In this document: positions 42,566 through 51,772 of the stretch, in pieces
Numbering within the stretch: the first letter of the stretch is position 1
How the letters are laid out: every line of letters begins with the position of its first letter
Assembly (NCBI GenBank): GCA_934454405.1
Contig: CAKSFN010000007.1
Location: 65,867 to 129,866 of the forward strand
DNA: 64,000 nt
Reading direction: 5' to 3'
From: an uncultured Eubacteriales bacterium
Lineage (GTDB): Bacteria > Bacillota > Clostridia > Oscillospirales > UBA644
Translations under genes and position numbers: made by a program
The notes under the pieces: generated by a model
Database searches by the model: none
Told to the model about the DNA's origin: nothing
The model's input: only the letters and a program-made list of their open reading frames with translations

Positions 42566-44350
42566 TTATCTGTACAAAGGACCGTACTGTTTGCACGCCG
42601 CGTAGTCCGCAGCCTGTCTGTCATCAGTTCCGAATGCCGCCCAAGAATGCGGACGGTATATCTGCTCTTCGGGAACGTTATGCATATTGACGGGAATGCG
42701 AAGCATGGATGCAAGCGTGATAAGATCCGCTCCGACGTGACCGTAAACCGTTACGCCGTGGTTAGCGCCCCAGTTTGCCATTACGCTGTAAACGTCGGTG
42801 AATGCGCCCTTGCCTGTAAGTCTCGGACAGAACCATGTCGTCGGCCAAGTCGGGTCTGTTCTCTTGTCGATGACGTTGTGTATTTCATCGGGAAGGCCGG
42901 AGGTGTAACCTTCCGCAATCTGCAATACGGGACCGATACCTTCGATGATGTTGAATCGAAGCATCGTTACGGGCATTTCCGCCTTGCAACGGAAATGGCT
43001 GGAGAATCCGCCGCCGCGGAAATATTCATAGTCGGCTCTGCACCAATCTGTTGCTTCAAGACAAGCGGAAACGTCTTTGTCCGTCATTTCCCAGAAAGGT
43101 TTCATGCAGTTTTTGCCGTTCGCGTCTTTCGAAGCGCCGCTTCCGTCAAGCGCGGTTGCTCCGGAGTTAATAAGGTGGATAAATCCGTTAGCTGCAACGC
43201 CGTCGGGTCTGTGTCCCGTTACGCGTTCGCAAGCCTCGGGGCTCCAATAAGTGCGCACGTCGTGGAAGCACGGAGCAGAGTGGCTGACAAGCGTGCCGAG
43301 CATCATCGCAATACCGTTGCAGGTATCGTTTTCGGTTGCGAACGGCGTCGGAGCCTTTCTTCCGTTCCAGTCGAACGTCGATGCCATTATAGCCTCGGTG
43401 AAGTCTGCGTTCGGAAGCCAGTCCGTCCACTGTCTCTGACCCTGGAAGCCGCCTGCCACAGCATTTCTGCCGAGCGCTTCTTCGTGCCAGCCGAGATCGT
43501 CAAGCTTTGTGTTTCCGTAAAGAATATCGCGCATGATTATCGTCATCTTAACGATAAATTCCCAGTCCTTATCGGCAGGAACGATTTTTGACTTCGTGAT
43601 GACTTCGGGAAAGTTTTTGGAAGCATTCTTGTCAAAGCCTTCCCTGCAATTCGCTTTTACCCACGCGAGAGCCTTCTCGTATTCCTCATTATCGTAAATG
43701 CCGACGCTGATTCTGCGAAGGATCTCTACCTCGTCAACCCATTCCGCTCTGATACCGAAGTACTTTTGAAGAACGGATGCGTCGCAGAAGCTGCCCGCGA
43801 TACCCATCGCGATCGCTCCGACGTTGACATACGCTTTGTTTTTCATCCAGCCGACAACAACGGCGCATCTTGCAAAGCGAAGGATTTTTTCGGCAACATC
43901 TGCGGGAACGGAGGTGTCGTCTTTATCCTGTACATCGTGACCGTAAATTGAAAACGCGGGAAGACCGCGCTGCGCGTGAGCCGCGAGAACCGCCGCAAGA
44001 TAAACCGCGCCGGGTCTTTCGGTTCCGTTAAAACCCCAAACAGCCTTAATCGTATTCGGGTCCATATCGAATGTTTCCGTTCCGTAGCACCAGCAGGGCG
44101 TAACCGTAAGCGTTGCAACGACGTTTTCCGTCGCAAACTGATCCGCAACGCGAGCCGCTTCGGCGCCTCCGCCTATCGTCGTGCAACCGACAACGCACTG
44201 AACGGGAGTTCCGTCCGGATAACGAAGGGTGTCCGAGATAAGCTTTGCCGCGCTGTGCGCCATAGCCATGGTTTGGTTTTCAAGATTTTCGCGAACGCCG
44301 CCCCAGCGACCGTCGATCGCGGGTCTTATTCCTATCTTTGGATATAACAT
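42566..44350 (-). CDS. fucI: L-fucose isomerase
   Basis: 594 residues, the normal length for FucI. MLYPKIGIRPAIDGRWGGVRE is the standard opening (its core IGIRPAIDGR), with metal-binding acids further on (WGFNGTERPGA, LPNADFTEAIM, HCRADYEYFRG-like GGGFSSHFRC). Converts L-fucose to L-fuculose; D-arabinose is a common second substrate. The start is the ATG at 44350, with AAAGGTGA upstream. The kinase (fucK) and aldolase (fucA) genes are not in the window. Confidence 0.93.
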   Translation of the reverse strand: MLYPKIGIRPAIDGRWGGVRENLENQTMAMAHSAAKLISDTLRYPDGTPVQCVVGCTTIGGGAEAARVADQFATENVVATLTVTPCWCYGTETFDMDPNTIKAVWGFNGTERPGAVYLAAVLAAHAQRGLPAFSIYGHDVQDKDDTSVPADVAEKILRFARCAVVVGWMKNKAYVNVGAIAMGIAGSFCDASVLQKYFGIRAEWVDEVEILRRISVGIYDNEEYEKALAWVKANCREGFDKNASKNFPEVITKSKIVPADKDWEFIVKMTIIMRDILYGNTKLDDLGWHEEALGRNAVAGGFQGQRQWTDWLPNADFTEAIMASTFDWNGRKAPTPFATENDTCNGIAMMLGTLVSHSAPCFHDVRTYWSPEACERVTGHRPDGVAANGFIHLINSGATALDGSGASKDANGKNCMKPFWEMTDKDVSACLEATDWCRADYEYFRGGGFSSHFRCKAEMPVTMLRFNIIEGIGPVLQIAEGYTSGLPDEIHNVIDKRTDPTWPTTWFCPRLTGKGAFTDVYSVMANWGANHGVTVYGHVGADLITLASMLRIPVNMHNVPEEQIYRPHSWAAFGTDDRQAADYAACKQYGPLYR

Positions 44351-44414
44351 AATAATCACCTTTCATACTTCAAGTTCTAAGGACATTTGAACAAATCTGT
44401 TCTGAAAAAGCGCA

Positions 44415-44455
44415 GAACCTGCCACACCACACGAAAGTGTGCGTGTGGCAGGTTC
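44415..44455 (-). terminator. hairpin between binding-protein gene and fucI
   Basis: GAACCTGCCACAC (44415-44427) pairs with GTGTGGCAGGTTC (44443-44455), continued by CACAC/GTGTG around a GAAA (plus strand) loop with one bulge. On the minus strand TTTTT follows six bases later. It probably sets lower expression of fucI/fucU than of the abundant binding protein. Confidence 0.65.
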
Positions 44456-44491
44456 GACCTATATGCCAACTATTGTTGTTTTGCGAGGATA

Positions 44492-45565
44492 TCAGCCTTC
44501 GTAAACGAGGTTGTTCTTGATCATCTCGTCAACATTGGTAGCATCCCACCAAGCGCCTGCAATATCAACTTTTGCGGTAACGGTTTTGCCTTCTGCCGCA
44601 AAGATCGCCTGTTCAACAGCCTGGTAACCGATCTGATAGGAGTCCTGAGCAACCGAGCCGATAAGCTTCGGACCGGTGGTCTTCTTCATCCATTCGATCT
44701 GCTTGGATCCTGCGTCAAATCCGCAGAATACTATGTTGTCGTACTTGGAGCCTGCTGCGCCGATTGCGTCGTAAACCTGTTTAACAACGCCTTCGTTGCT
44801 CATGAAGATAGCCTTAACGCCCTTTTCGAAAAGAGCCTCGAGAGCTGCCTTGTAAGCCTGATCAGCATCGCCGGGTTTAACTTCTTTTTCGATGGTGTAT
44901 TTGCCTGCGGTTGTGGAATCAGCGTCAGCGAGAGCCTTGAATTTCTCTTCGAATCCGCCCGCGCGGTCAATACCGGTCTGGGTTTCGTCGTGCTGAATGA
45001 TACCTACAACATAAGTGCCGGTGGAAGCAGCGATGTCAGCTTTGATCGCTTCGAAGAATTTCTCTGCCGCAAGACCCGCAGCAAGTCTGTTGCTCGTTGC
45101 AACGGAGGAAACTATCGGGTTCTGTTTTGCGGAATCAAGAGACTCAATGTCTTTTGCCCAGATGCCGCTGTCAAACTGAACAACGGGGATTTTCTGAGTG
45201 AATGCGTGTTTGAGGCTGTCAACGAATCCTTCGCCTATCGTTCCGAGAACGAGACCTGCGGGATTGTTGTTAAGAGCGGTACTTACCATTTCCATCTGAG
45301 ACGGAAGGTCTTTCGCGGACTCACTTGCGGGGCCCTGGAAAGTAACTTCGTAACCGTACTTTTTGCCTGCGTCTACGGCGCCGGCTTTAACCGACTGCCA
45401 GAATGCGTGGGATTCGCCTTTTGCAACAACGGCAATGGTCTTGTTAACAGGTTTGCCGCCGTCTCCGGTCGGTTTGTCGGTGTTACCGCCGCAACCTGCG
45501 AGAAGGGCAACGGTCAACGCCAATACGCAAAGAAGCGGTAAAAACGTCTTTCTGAACTTTTTCAT
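44492..45565 (-). CDS. sugar ABC transporter substrate-binding lipoprotein
   Basis: 357 residues, ribose/galactose-type (periplasmic-binding class I). Lipobox LLAGC (Cys25), then KTIAVVAKGESHAFWQSVKAG, NPAGLVLGTIGEGF and the hinge region. Operon with the permease and ATPase and followed by fucI and fucU, so fucose or a related deoxy or pentose sugar is the likely ligand. RBS AAGGAGG. Confidence 0.9.
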   Translation of the reverse strand: MKKFRKTFLPLLCVLALTVALLAGCGGNTDKPTGDGGKPVNKTIAVVAKGESHAFWQSVKAGAVDAGKKYGYEVTFQGPASESAKDLPSQMEMVSTALNNNPAGLVLGTIGEGFVDSLKHAFTQKIPVVQFDSGIWAKDIESLDSAKQNPIVSSVATSNRLAAGLAAEKFFEAIKADIAASTGTYVVGIIQHDETQTGIDRAGGFEEKFKALADADSTTAGKYTIEKEVKPGDADQAYKAALEALFEKGVKAIFMSNEGVVKQVYDAIGAAGSKYDNIVFCGFDAGSKQIEWMKKTTGPKLIGSVAQDSYQIGYQAVEQAIFAAEGKTVTAKVDIAGAWWDATNVDEMIKNNLVYEG

Positions 45566-45614
45566 GAGAATGTCCTCCTTGAATTTTGACCCTTTCGGGT
45601 ATTGTTAATTTATT

Positions 45615-46853
45615 TTAGGCTTTTTGCTGCTTAATTTTATCAAGCTCGAGTCTGTACTCGATCTTTGAGGTTTCGATCTTTTTGCGAAGATCTTCTGCTT
45701 TCTCGGCTCTTTCTTCGGCGAGAAGAGATTTATCGGAAAGAACAATATCAAGCTTATATTCAAGAAGCTCTTTGTTTTCCGCATACTGCTTTTTGAGCTG
45801 CTGTGCCGGGGAAAGAATCTTAACCTTTGCCGCTCTCTTATTCTTTATGATATCCATAAGAACAGCGATAACAACGATTACGCCCGTCAAAACATAGGTT
45901 ACGTAGGTTGCGTTTACATTGAGGTGGAATTTTGCGAGAACGAAGTTCAAGCCGCTTCTGATTACGACAAGCATCATACTTCCGATTACCGAACCCGGAA
46001 CGGATGCGATACCGCCCGCCGCGCTTGTTCCGCCGATATATACGCCTGCGATGGCGTCAAGCTCATAGCCGTTACCGGTCGCCGCCGCAACGGTTGTGAA
46101 CGATGCGGACCAGAAGATTGCCGCGACACCTGCGCCGATACCGCTGATGATATAGGCGATCATCTTGTACTTATCGGTGTTGATACCGGAAAGTCTCGTC
46201 GCCTCCTCGTTACTGCCTATCGAAAGGATGTATCTGCCGACCTTGTTTTTGTACATAAAGTACATACAGAGAAGCATAAAGCCGACTACCCAGATAAGAC
46301 CTACGGGGAAAGAGTTATAGTTGGAGAAAACTTCATTAAACCAGCTGCCGGTGGGATAGAATATGTTGGGAACGACAACTATGATGGCACTTAAGCCTCT
46401 TGAAAACATCATCGTGCCGAGCGTGGCTATGAATGCCGGCATTTTCAGCTTTGCAACAAGAAAACCGTTGATGAAACCGAACAGAGCGCCGATGAATATC
46501 ATAACGGGTATCGTTGCCCAGAGCGGAATGATATTCTTTGTGAAGAGGTGACCCGCAACAACCGAGGACGCGATACATACGGTACCTATCGAGAGGTCAA
46601 TGCCTCCGGTTGCTATTACGAACGTTACGCCGAGGGCGAGGATCGCATAAGGAGCCAAGCTCTGCGCCATACTTACAATGTTGTATCTGTTAAGGAAATT
46701 CGGGTTAAGAAGCCAGAATACAAAAATCAGAACAAGAAGCGCAAACAGGATTATCATATTCTGCAAGCCTTTTGTCTTAAAGGTCTTCCCGAAGTTTTTC
46801 ACCGATCTGCGCATTCTGCGCGAAGCGGAAATTTTTATGTTTTCGTTATCCAT
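45615..46853 (-). CDS. sugar ABC transporter permease with long C-terminal tail
   Basis: 412 residues, RbsC/MglC family, eight or more helices; recognisable FVIATGGIDLSIGTV and GTSAAGGIASVPGSVIGSM. Normal permeases end near residue 340; this one adds about 70 charged residues predicted as helix/coiled coil (AQQLKKQYAENKELLEY through the end). Conserved order ATPase, permease, binding protein. RBS GGGAGG. Confidence 0.9.
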   Translation of the reverse strand: MDNENIKISASRRMRRSVKNFGKTFKTKGLQNMIILFALLVLIFVFWLLNPNFLNRYNIVSMAQSLAPYAILALGVTFVIATGGIDLSIGTVCIASSVVAGHLFTKNIIPLWATIPVMIFIGALFGFINGFLVAKLKMPAFIATLGTMMFSRGLSAIIVVVPNIFYPTGSWFNEVFSNYNSFPVGLIWVVGFMLLCMYFMYKNKVGRYILSIGSNEEATRLSGINTDKYKMIAYIISGIGAGVAAIFWSASFTTVAAATGNGYELDAIAGVYIGGTSAAGGIASVPGSVIGSMMLVVIRSGLNFVLAKFHLNVNATYVTYVLTGVIVVIAVLMDIIKNKRAAKVKILSPAQQLKKQYAENKELLEYKLDIVLSDKSLLAEERAEKAEDLRKKIETSKIEYRLELDKIKQQKA

Positions 46854-46904
46854 TTATATAACCTCCCGAAATCAATCTTGGTGGTTTGTTTTCTTTTTCT
46901 TTGT

Positions 46905-48404
46905 TTAATTTCGCAGCGTCGCGTATTTCATAATCTCTTCCTGAGTAAGTCCGTCGTCAATCTTCAGGTCAGCGGTAAGTCTGCCCTCGCACATAACGAC
47001 CACTCTGTCCGAAAGTCTTTGTATCTCGGATAACTCGGAGGAAATCATTATAATTGATTTTCCCTGCGCCGCAAGTTCTTCCATCAACTCGTACATTTCG
47101 CTCTTTGCTCCGACGTCGATACCTCTTGTCGGTTCGTCAAAAATGAATATATCCGAGTTTTTCAAAAGCCAACGCGCCACGATTACCTTCTGCTGGTTTC
47201 CTCCGGAGAGGTTCTTCAGAAGCTGATCCATCGACGGGGTTTTTGTTCTCAGCTTGTTGTTGACCGCCTCGGCTTCTCTTTTCGCTTTTTTATCGTTTAT
47301 CCATCCGAACTTGATAAAATCATTAAGAGATGCGAGGACGGAGTTTTCCGCAACGGATTTAATAAGAAGCAATCCGTACTGCTTTCTGTCTTCCGAAAGA
47401 TAGCAGATACCGTGCTTTACGGCAGCTTCGGGAGTTCTTATCTTAACTTTTTTGCCGTTTATAAAAACTTCACCTGAATCAAAGTTGTCGGCGCCGTAAA
47501 TTGCTCTTGCAAGTTCCGTTCTGCCTGCGCCCATAAGACCCGCAAATCCGAGTATCTCGCCTTTGCGAAGTTTAAAGCTGACGTCTTTGACCATATTGCC
47601 GCTTCGCATATTCCGAACTTCAAGCACCGTCGGAGCGTCGTCCGGAACGTTGCTTTTCGTTTTAGGCTCGGTATAAACAACTCTGCCGACCATCATTTTG
47701 ACGATCTCGTCCTTTGTTGTGTCCTTCGTTATAAGGGTTCCGACGTATTCGCCGTCTCTCATAACCGTTACCCTGTCGGAAATCCTGTTTATTTCGTCCA
47801 TTCTGTGAGAGATATAAATCATTCCGATGCCCTTGTCACGAAGATCGTTCATTATTCTGAACAGCTCCTCAACTTCGGGCTGCGTCAAAGCCGCGGTGGG
47901 TTCGTCAAGAACCAAAAGCTTTGAGTCGTGCGAAATCGCTTTTGCGATTTCGACCATCTGCTGTTTTCCTACGGTCAGAGTTCCGAGCTTAACGGAAGGG
48001 TCGATTTTAATTCCGATTCTTGCAAACAACGCCCGCGCGTCGCTTTCCATCTTTCGGTCATCAATATAGACCCCTGCTTTTTTCGGTTCGCGTCCGATAT
48101 ATATATTCTGCGCGACCGTGAGATGGTTCATCATATTGAGTTCCTGGTGAATGATACTGATTCCCGCCGCCTGAGACTCCGCAATGTTCGAGAAATTAAC
48201 AGGCTTGCCGAAATACTCTATCTCACCGGCGTCTCTGGAATGGATACCGCACAGAACCTTCATCAATGTCGATTTTCCCGCGCCGTTCTCTCCCATAAGA
48301 GCGTGAACTTCTCCGGAACGCAGTTCAAAGTCAACGTTGTTCAATGCGTGAACGCCCGAGAACCTTTTGTCTATTCCGGTCATCTTTAAGATAATGTCAC
48401 CCAT
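46905..48404 (-). CDS. sugar ABC transporter ATPase (RbsA/MglA type)
   Basis: 499 residues with two fused nucleotide-binding domains. First half: Walker A GENGAGKSTLMK and DEPTAALTQPEVEELF. Second half: degenerate Walker A GLMGAGRTELAR, signature LSGGNQQKVIVARWL and FDEPTRGIDVGAK. First gene of the sugar operon, diverging from the AraC regulator. Confidence 0.95.
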   Translation of the reverse strand: MGDIILKMTGIDKRFSGVHALNNVDFELRSGEVHALMGENGAGKSTLMKVLCGIHSRDAGEIEYFGKPVNFSNIAESQAAGISIIHQELNMMNHLTVAQNIYIGREPKKAGVYIDDRKMESDARALFARIGIKIDPSVKLGTLTVGKQQMVEIAKAISHDSKLLVLDEPTAALTQPEVEELFRIMNDLRDKGIGMIYISHRMDEINRISDRVTVMRDGEYVGTLITKDTTKDEIVKMMVGRVVYTEPKTKSNVPDDAPTVLEVRNMRSGNMVKDVSFKLRKGEILGFAGLMGAGRTELARAIYGADNFDSGEVFINGKKVKIRTPEAAVKHGICYLSEDRKQYGLLLIKSVAENSVLASLNDFIKFGWINDKKAKREAEAVNNKLRTKTPSMDQLLKNLSGGNQQKVIVARWLLKNSDIFIFDEPTRGIDVGAKSEMYELMEELAAQGKSIIMISSELSEIQRLSDRVVVMCEGRLTADLKIDDGLTQEEIMKYATLRN

Positions 48405-48462
48405 ATTATGTCACTCTCTTTCCGGTATCATTATCAACAGTTTTGTTCCTCTGTTCGATTAC

Positions 48463-48491
48463 ATTCTATCAGTTTTGCACAAATTGCGCAA
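48463..48491 (-). promoter_or_regulatory. promoter of the sugar/fucose operon
   Basis: Minus strand TTGCGC (48491-48486), 17 bases, TAGAAT (48468-48463). The weak -35 and the repeated TTGnGCAA elements around it are consistent with activation by the divergent AraC protein. Confidence 0.55.
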
Positions 48492-48538
48492 TACATTTAA
48501 TTGGCATTTTTGTGTCGCAAGAAAATCCTATTTGCCGG

Positions 48539-48567
48539 TTGACAATTAAATAAAACTATGTTATAAT
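48539..48567 (+). promoter_or_regulatory. promoter of the AraC regulator
   Basis: TTGACA (48539-48544), 17 bases, TATAAT (48562-48567). The leader before the ATG at 48663 is about 90 bases and AT-rich. Confidence 0.85.
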
Positions 48568-48662
48568 CTTTATATAATATTAAATATGCTGATTTTATCA
48601 TTATTATACATACAGAATTGTTACAAAATTTTTCTGTCAAATGTCAAGGAGGGTGACATTTT

Positions 48663-49547
48663 ATGGAAGTTATGCACAGATACAACAGCGAGGAACGACA
48701 GCATTATTTGTTGGAAAAGCACTATTCCTTCAAATTAAAGCCTCGCCTTTTGTACGTCGGACTCCTCGACAAGCACGGCGGCTGGCGCGAGGTGCCGCAT
48801 GACCATAAGTTTCTGGAGATCATATTTGTATCGGACGGCTGCGGAACCGTTGCGATCAAAGACGAGGTTTTCAATGTAAAGCGCGGCGATCTGCTTGTAT
48901 ACAATGCCGAAGTTATGCATTTTGAAAAAAGCAGCGAAACGGACCCGATGGAGATACTTTTTGTCGCATACGACAAACTGGAGATAACCGACCTTCCCCC
49001 GAACTGGCTGCTGCCGCCTTCCTACGGCTATGTTTTCCCGAGCGGAGATATGTATGACATTTTCTACCGTTATTTTTCGATGCTCGTCAAGGAATTCGAC
49101 CAGAAAGAACGTTTTTATATGGAAATCACGCAGAATGTGTCAAGAACGCTGCTTATGTATATATTCCGCCTGATAAACAAAACGGAAAACGCCGCCGGCT
49201 TGCTTGATTCGGGCAAAACCATGGAAACCGCACTGAAATATATTGATGAGAATTTCCGGAACGAGATAACGCTCGACTCTCTTGCGGAGGCTTGTTATAC
49301 AAATAAATACTATCTTTCACATCAGTTCACGAGAGCGCAGGGCGTCAGCGTCGGGAAATATATACTCGGCAAACGTATAAAGGAAGCAAAACGCCAGCTC
49401 GAAAACAAGGATATACCGGATAAAGACTTTTCCGTTGCGAAAATCGCCGTCGATGTAGGTTTCAACGACCCGAGCTATTTTTGCAGAGTTTTCAAAAAGG
49501 AAACGGGAATCACTCCCCTTGCGTACAGAAAAAGAGCGATAGGTTAG
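48663..49547 (+). CDS. AraC-family transcriptional regulator
   Basis: 294 residues. N-terminal cupin-like sensing domain (RGDLLVYNAEVMHFEKS) and two C-terminal helix-turn-helices (LDSLAEACYTNKYYLSHQFT; VAKIAVDVGFNDPSYFCRVF, then KKETGITPLAYRK). Divergent from the sugar transporter and fucIU, hence their likely activator. RBS AGGAGGG. Ends before a convergent terminator. Confidence 0.93.
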   Translation: MEVMHRYNSEERQHYLLEKHYSFKLKPRLLYVGLLDKHGGWREVPHDHKFLEIIFVSDGCGTVAIKDEVFNVKRGDLLVYNAEVMHFEKSSETDPMEILFVAYDKLEITDLPPNWLLPPSYGYVFPSGDMYDIFYRYFSMLVKEFDQKERFYMEITQNVSRTLLMYIFRLINKTENAAGLLDSGKTMETALKYIDENFRNEITLDSLAEACYTNKYYLSHQFTRAQGVSVGKYILGKRIKEAKRQLENKDIPDKDFSVAKIAVDVGFNDPSYFCRVFKKETGITPLAYRKRAIG

Positions 49548-49592
49548 CTTTTACGCGGCGCGGTTAAATGTGCAGCACCATACTGAAAAATA

Positions 49593-49621
49593 CAGGACGG
49601 CTCGTTTTGCGAGCCGTCCTG
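49593..49621. terminator. convergent terminator, AraC gene / recN
   Basis: Perfect 12-base stem CAGGACGGCTCG (49593-49604) with its complement (49610-49621), loop TTTTG, flanked by CTTTATATTT on the plus strand and TATTTTTCAG on the minus. Confidence 0.82.
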
Positions 49622-49629
49622 CTTTATAT

Positions 49630-51294
49630 TTAATTAAAATTATCGGCAGCTTTTAGCATATCTTTCGCGGTCTCCTTCGCCGAAGAAGCAATATCGCCTC
49701 CGAGCAGCCTCGCCAGCTCATCCACGCGCCCCGCGCCGTCAAGCGCGTCAACCGTTGTGTAAGTTCTGCTGCCATCGTCCTTTTTCTCGATTTTCAGATG
49801 TTCGTCCGCGTACGCCGCAATCTGAGCAAGGTGCGTAACGGTTATAACCTGCGTTATTTTCGACATCTGCTTCATTTTTTGCGCGATACGCACGGAAGCT
49901 CTGCCGCTGACGCCCGTATCTATCTCGTCAAATATAAGCGTTTCGTTTTTCTCGGGCGAAGACAGAATTTTTCTCAACGCAAGCATTATGCGGCTCAATT
50001 CGCCGCCCGAAGCAACCGACGAAAGAGGCTTGACGGTCTCCCCTACGTTCGTGCTTATAAGAAACTCAACGTCATCGGCGCCGTCAAAAGAATACTTCTT
50101 TTTATCAATTCGCACTTCGACCCGAACTTTCGGCATTTCAAGCTCGGAAAGCTCCCTCATGACCTCTTTTCGGATCTTTTCAGCGGCATCTTTTCTTGTC
50201 TGCGTCAATTTTTGAGCCTTTGACACAAGCTCGTCATGTGCTTTTATCAGCTCCGCGTCAAGCTTGAGAACGGCGGCGTCGGAATATTCTATCTGCGCAA
50301 GCTGTTCTTTTGCAGCGGCAAGATAAGAGTTGATTTCCGCTATCGTTTTTCCGTATTTTCTTTTAAGAGAATTTATAACGCCGAGCCTGTCTTCAATTTC
50401 GTCAAGTTCACGAGGATTGAAGTCAAAACCGTCGGCAAGCTTTCGAACATCGTCTGCCAGCGCGTCGAGATCTGTTAAAATGTTTTCGGAACGCGACGAA
50501 AATTCTTCAAGCTCCGGGGAAAACTCCGAAACGACTTCAAGACCGCAGACCGCGCGCGAAAACATATCGGAAATGTTATACTCTCCGTCGGAAAGAATGT
50601 TTCTGACCAAGGACAGGTTTTCGATTATTTTTTCGGCGCCCGAAAGTATTTTTTTTCTGTTTGCAAGATCCGTGTCTTCACCCTCGACGGGAGATGCCGC
50701 TTCGATTTCGTTTATCTGGTATGTAAGAGTGTCTACCTTTCTCGCTTTTTCGTCATCGTCAAGCGTCAGCCTGTCAATTTCTTTCTTTATCGCCCGAAAC
50801 TCTCTGTACGCAGTTCTGTAATCCGTGATTTCCCCGATATTTCCCGCATACGCGTCAAGAAAAGAAAGGTGCGTCGCCGTGTCAAGCAACGTTCCGTTAT
50901 CCTGCTGTCCGTGAATGGTGATGAGTTTTTTGCCGAATTCACGCAGAACCGAGGCGGGAACCTGCCTTGAATTTACCCTTGCAACGCTTTTGCCTTCGGA
51001 CGAAAGCTCGCGCGAAAGGAAAAGGCTTCCGTCGCTTTCTTCGGGAATCCCGTATTCCGAAAACAGCTTTTCAAGCCCTTTAACTCCGAAAAATTCCGCG
51101 CTTACAAAAGCTTTTGCGCACCCGGTTCTTATCAAGTCCTTCGACGCCCTGTTGCCGAGCAAAATATTTATACTGTCGATTAAGATGGATTTTCCCGCGC
51201 CCGTTTCGCCCGTCAGCGCGACAAAACCCTTGCTGAACTCTATGTCGGCATTTTCAATGACGGCAATATTTTCAATATGTAACCGTGAAATCAT
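49630..51294 (-). CDS. recN: DNA repair protein RecN
   Basis: 554-residue SMC-like ATPase acting in double-strand break repair. Walker A GETGAGKSILIDSI, a coiled-coil middle (about 160-370), and C-terminal LSSVASGGELSRIMLAL signature with FDEIDTGVSGRASV. Begins three bases after the argR stop, with which it is usually clustered. Confidence 0.96.
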   Translation of the reverse strand: MISRLHIENIAVIENADIEFSKGFVALTGETGAGKSILIDSINILLGNRASKDLIRTGCAKAFVSAEFFGVKGLEKLFSEYGIPEESDGSLFLSRELSSEGKSVARVNSRQVPASVLREFGKKLITIHGQQDNGTLLDTATHLSFLDAYAGNIGEITDYRTAYREFRAIKKEIDRLTLDDDEKARKVDTLTYQINEIEAASPVEGEDTDLANRKKILSGAEKIIENLSLVRNILSDGEYNISDMFSRAVCGLEVVSEFSPELEEFSSRSENILTDLDALADDVRKLADGFDFNPRELDEIEDRLGVINSLKRKYGKTIAEINSYLAAAKEQLAQIEYSDAAVLKLDAELIKAHDELVSKAQKLTQTRKDAAEKIRKEVMRELSELEMPKVRVEVRIDKKKYSFDGADDVEFLISTNVGETVKPLSSVASGGELSRIMLALRKILSSPEKNETLIFDEIDTGVSGRASVRIAQKMKQMSKITQVITVTHLAQIAAYADEHLKIEKKDDGSRTYTTVDALDGAGRVDELARLLGGDIASSAKETAKDMLKAADNFN

Positions 51295-51297
51295 GAA

Positions 51298-51768
51298 TTA
51301 TAAGCCCGCGGTTATCGCGTTTATTTCGGAAACGATGTCAAGCGCCTTGTCGTTATCCGTCGCGACAAGAAAAATCGTATCGTCGCCGGCAAGCGAACCG
51401 ACGATGTTTGTTCTGTCCAGCGCATCGATTGAAGCGCATACCGCCTGCGCCATACCGGTGTAGCACTTAACAACAACAATATTCTGCGCAACGCGAACGT
51501 TCATAATGCCCTCACGCATAACAGCCTGAGATTTTGCGCTGAGAACGTTGCCGCCCGAAACGGCTTTGTCTCTCTGTTCATATCTGTACACGTTGTCCTT
51601 CGTCAATATCTTGACCAAATGCATCTCTTTGATGTCTCTGGAAACGGTCGCCTGCGTCGCCTTAAATCCGGCGGCGTTCAAAAACAGAGTAAGCTCGTCC
51701 TGCGTTTCAATGTTGTTGTCGTTGATGATTTCAAGTATTTTAGCATGTCTTCTGCTTTTCAGTTTCAT
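51298..51768 (-). CDS. argR: arginine repressor ArgR/AhrC
   Basis: 156 residues. N-terminal winged helix (ETQDELTLFLNAAGFKATQA, VSRDIKEMHL) and C-terminal hexamer/arginine-binding domain (VGSLAGDDTIFLVATDN). Represses arginine synthesis genes and activates catabolism when bound to arginine. RBS GAGGT. Clustered with nadK and recN as is typical. Confidence 0.95.
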   Translation of the reverse strand: MKLKSRRHAKILEIINDNNIETQDELTLFLNAAGFKATQATVSRDIKEMHLVKILTKDNVYRYEQRDKAVSGGNVLSAKSQAVMREGIMNVRVAQNIVVVKCYTGMAQAVCASIDALDRTNIVGSLAGDDTIFLVATDNDKALDIVSEINAITAGL

Positions 51769-51772
51769 TTGC

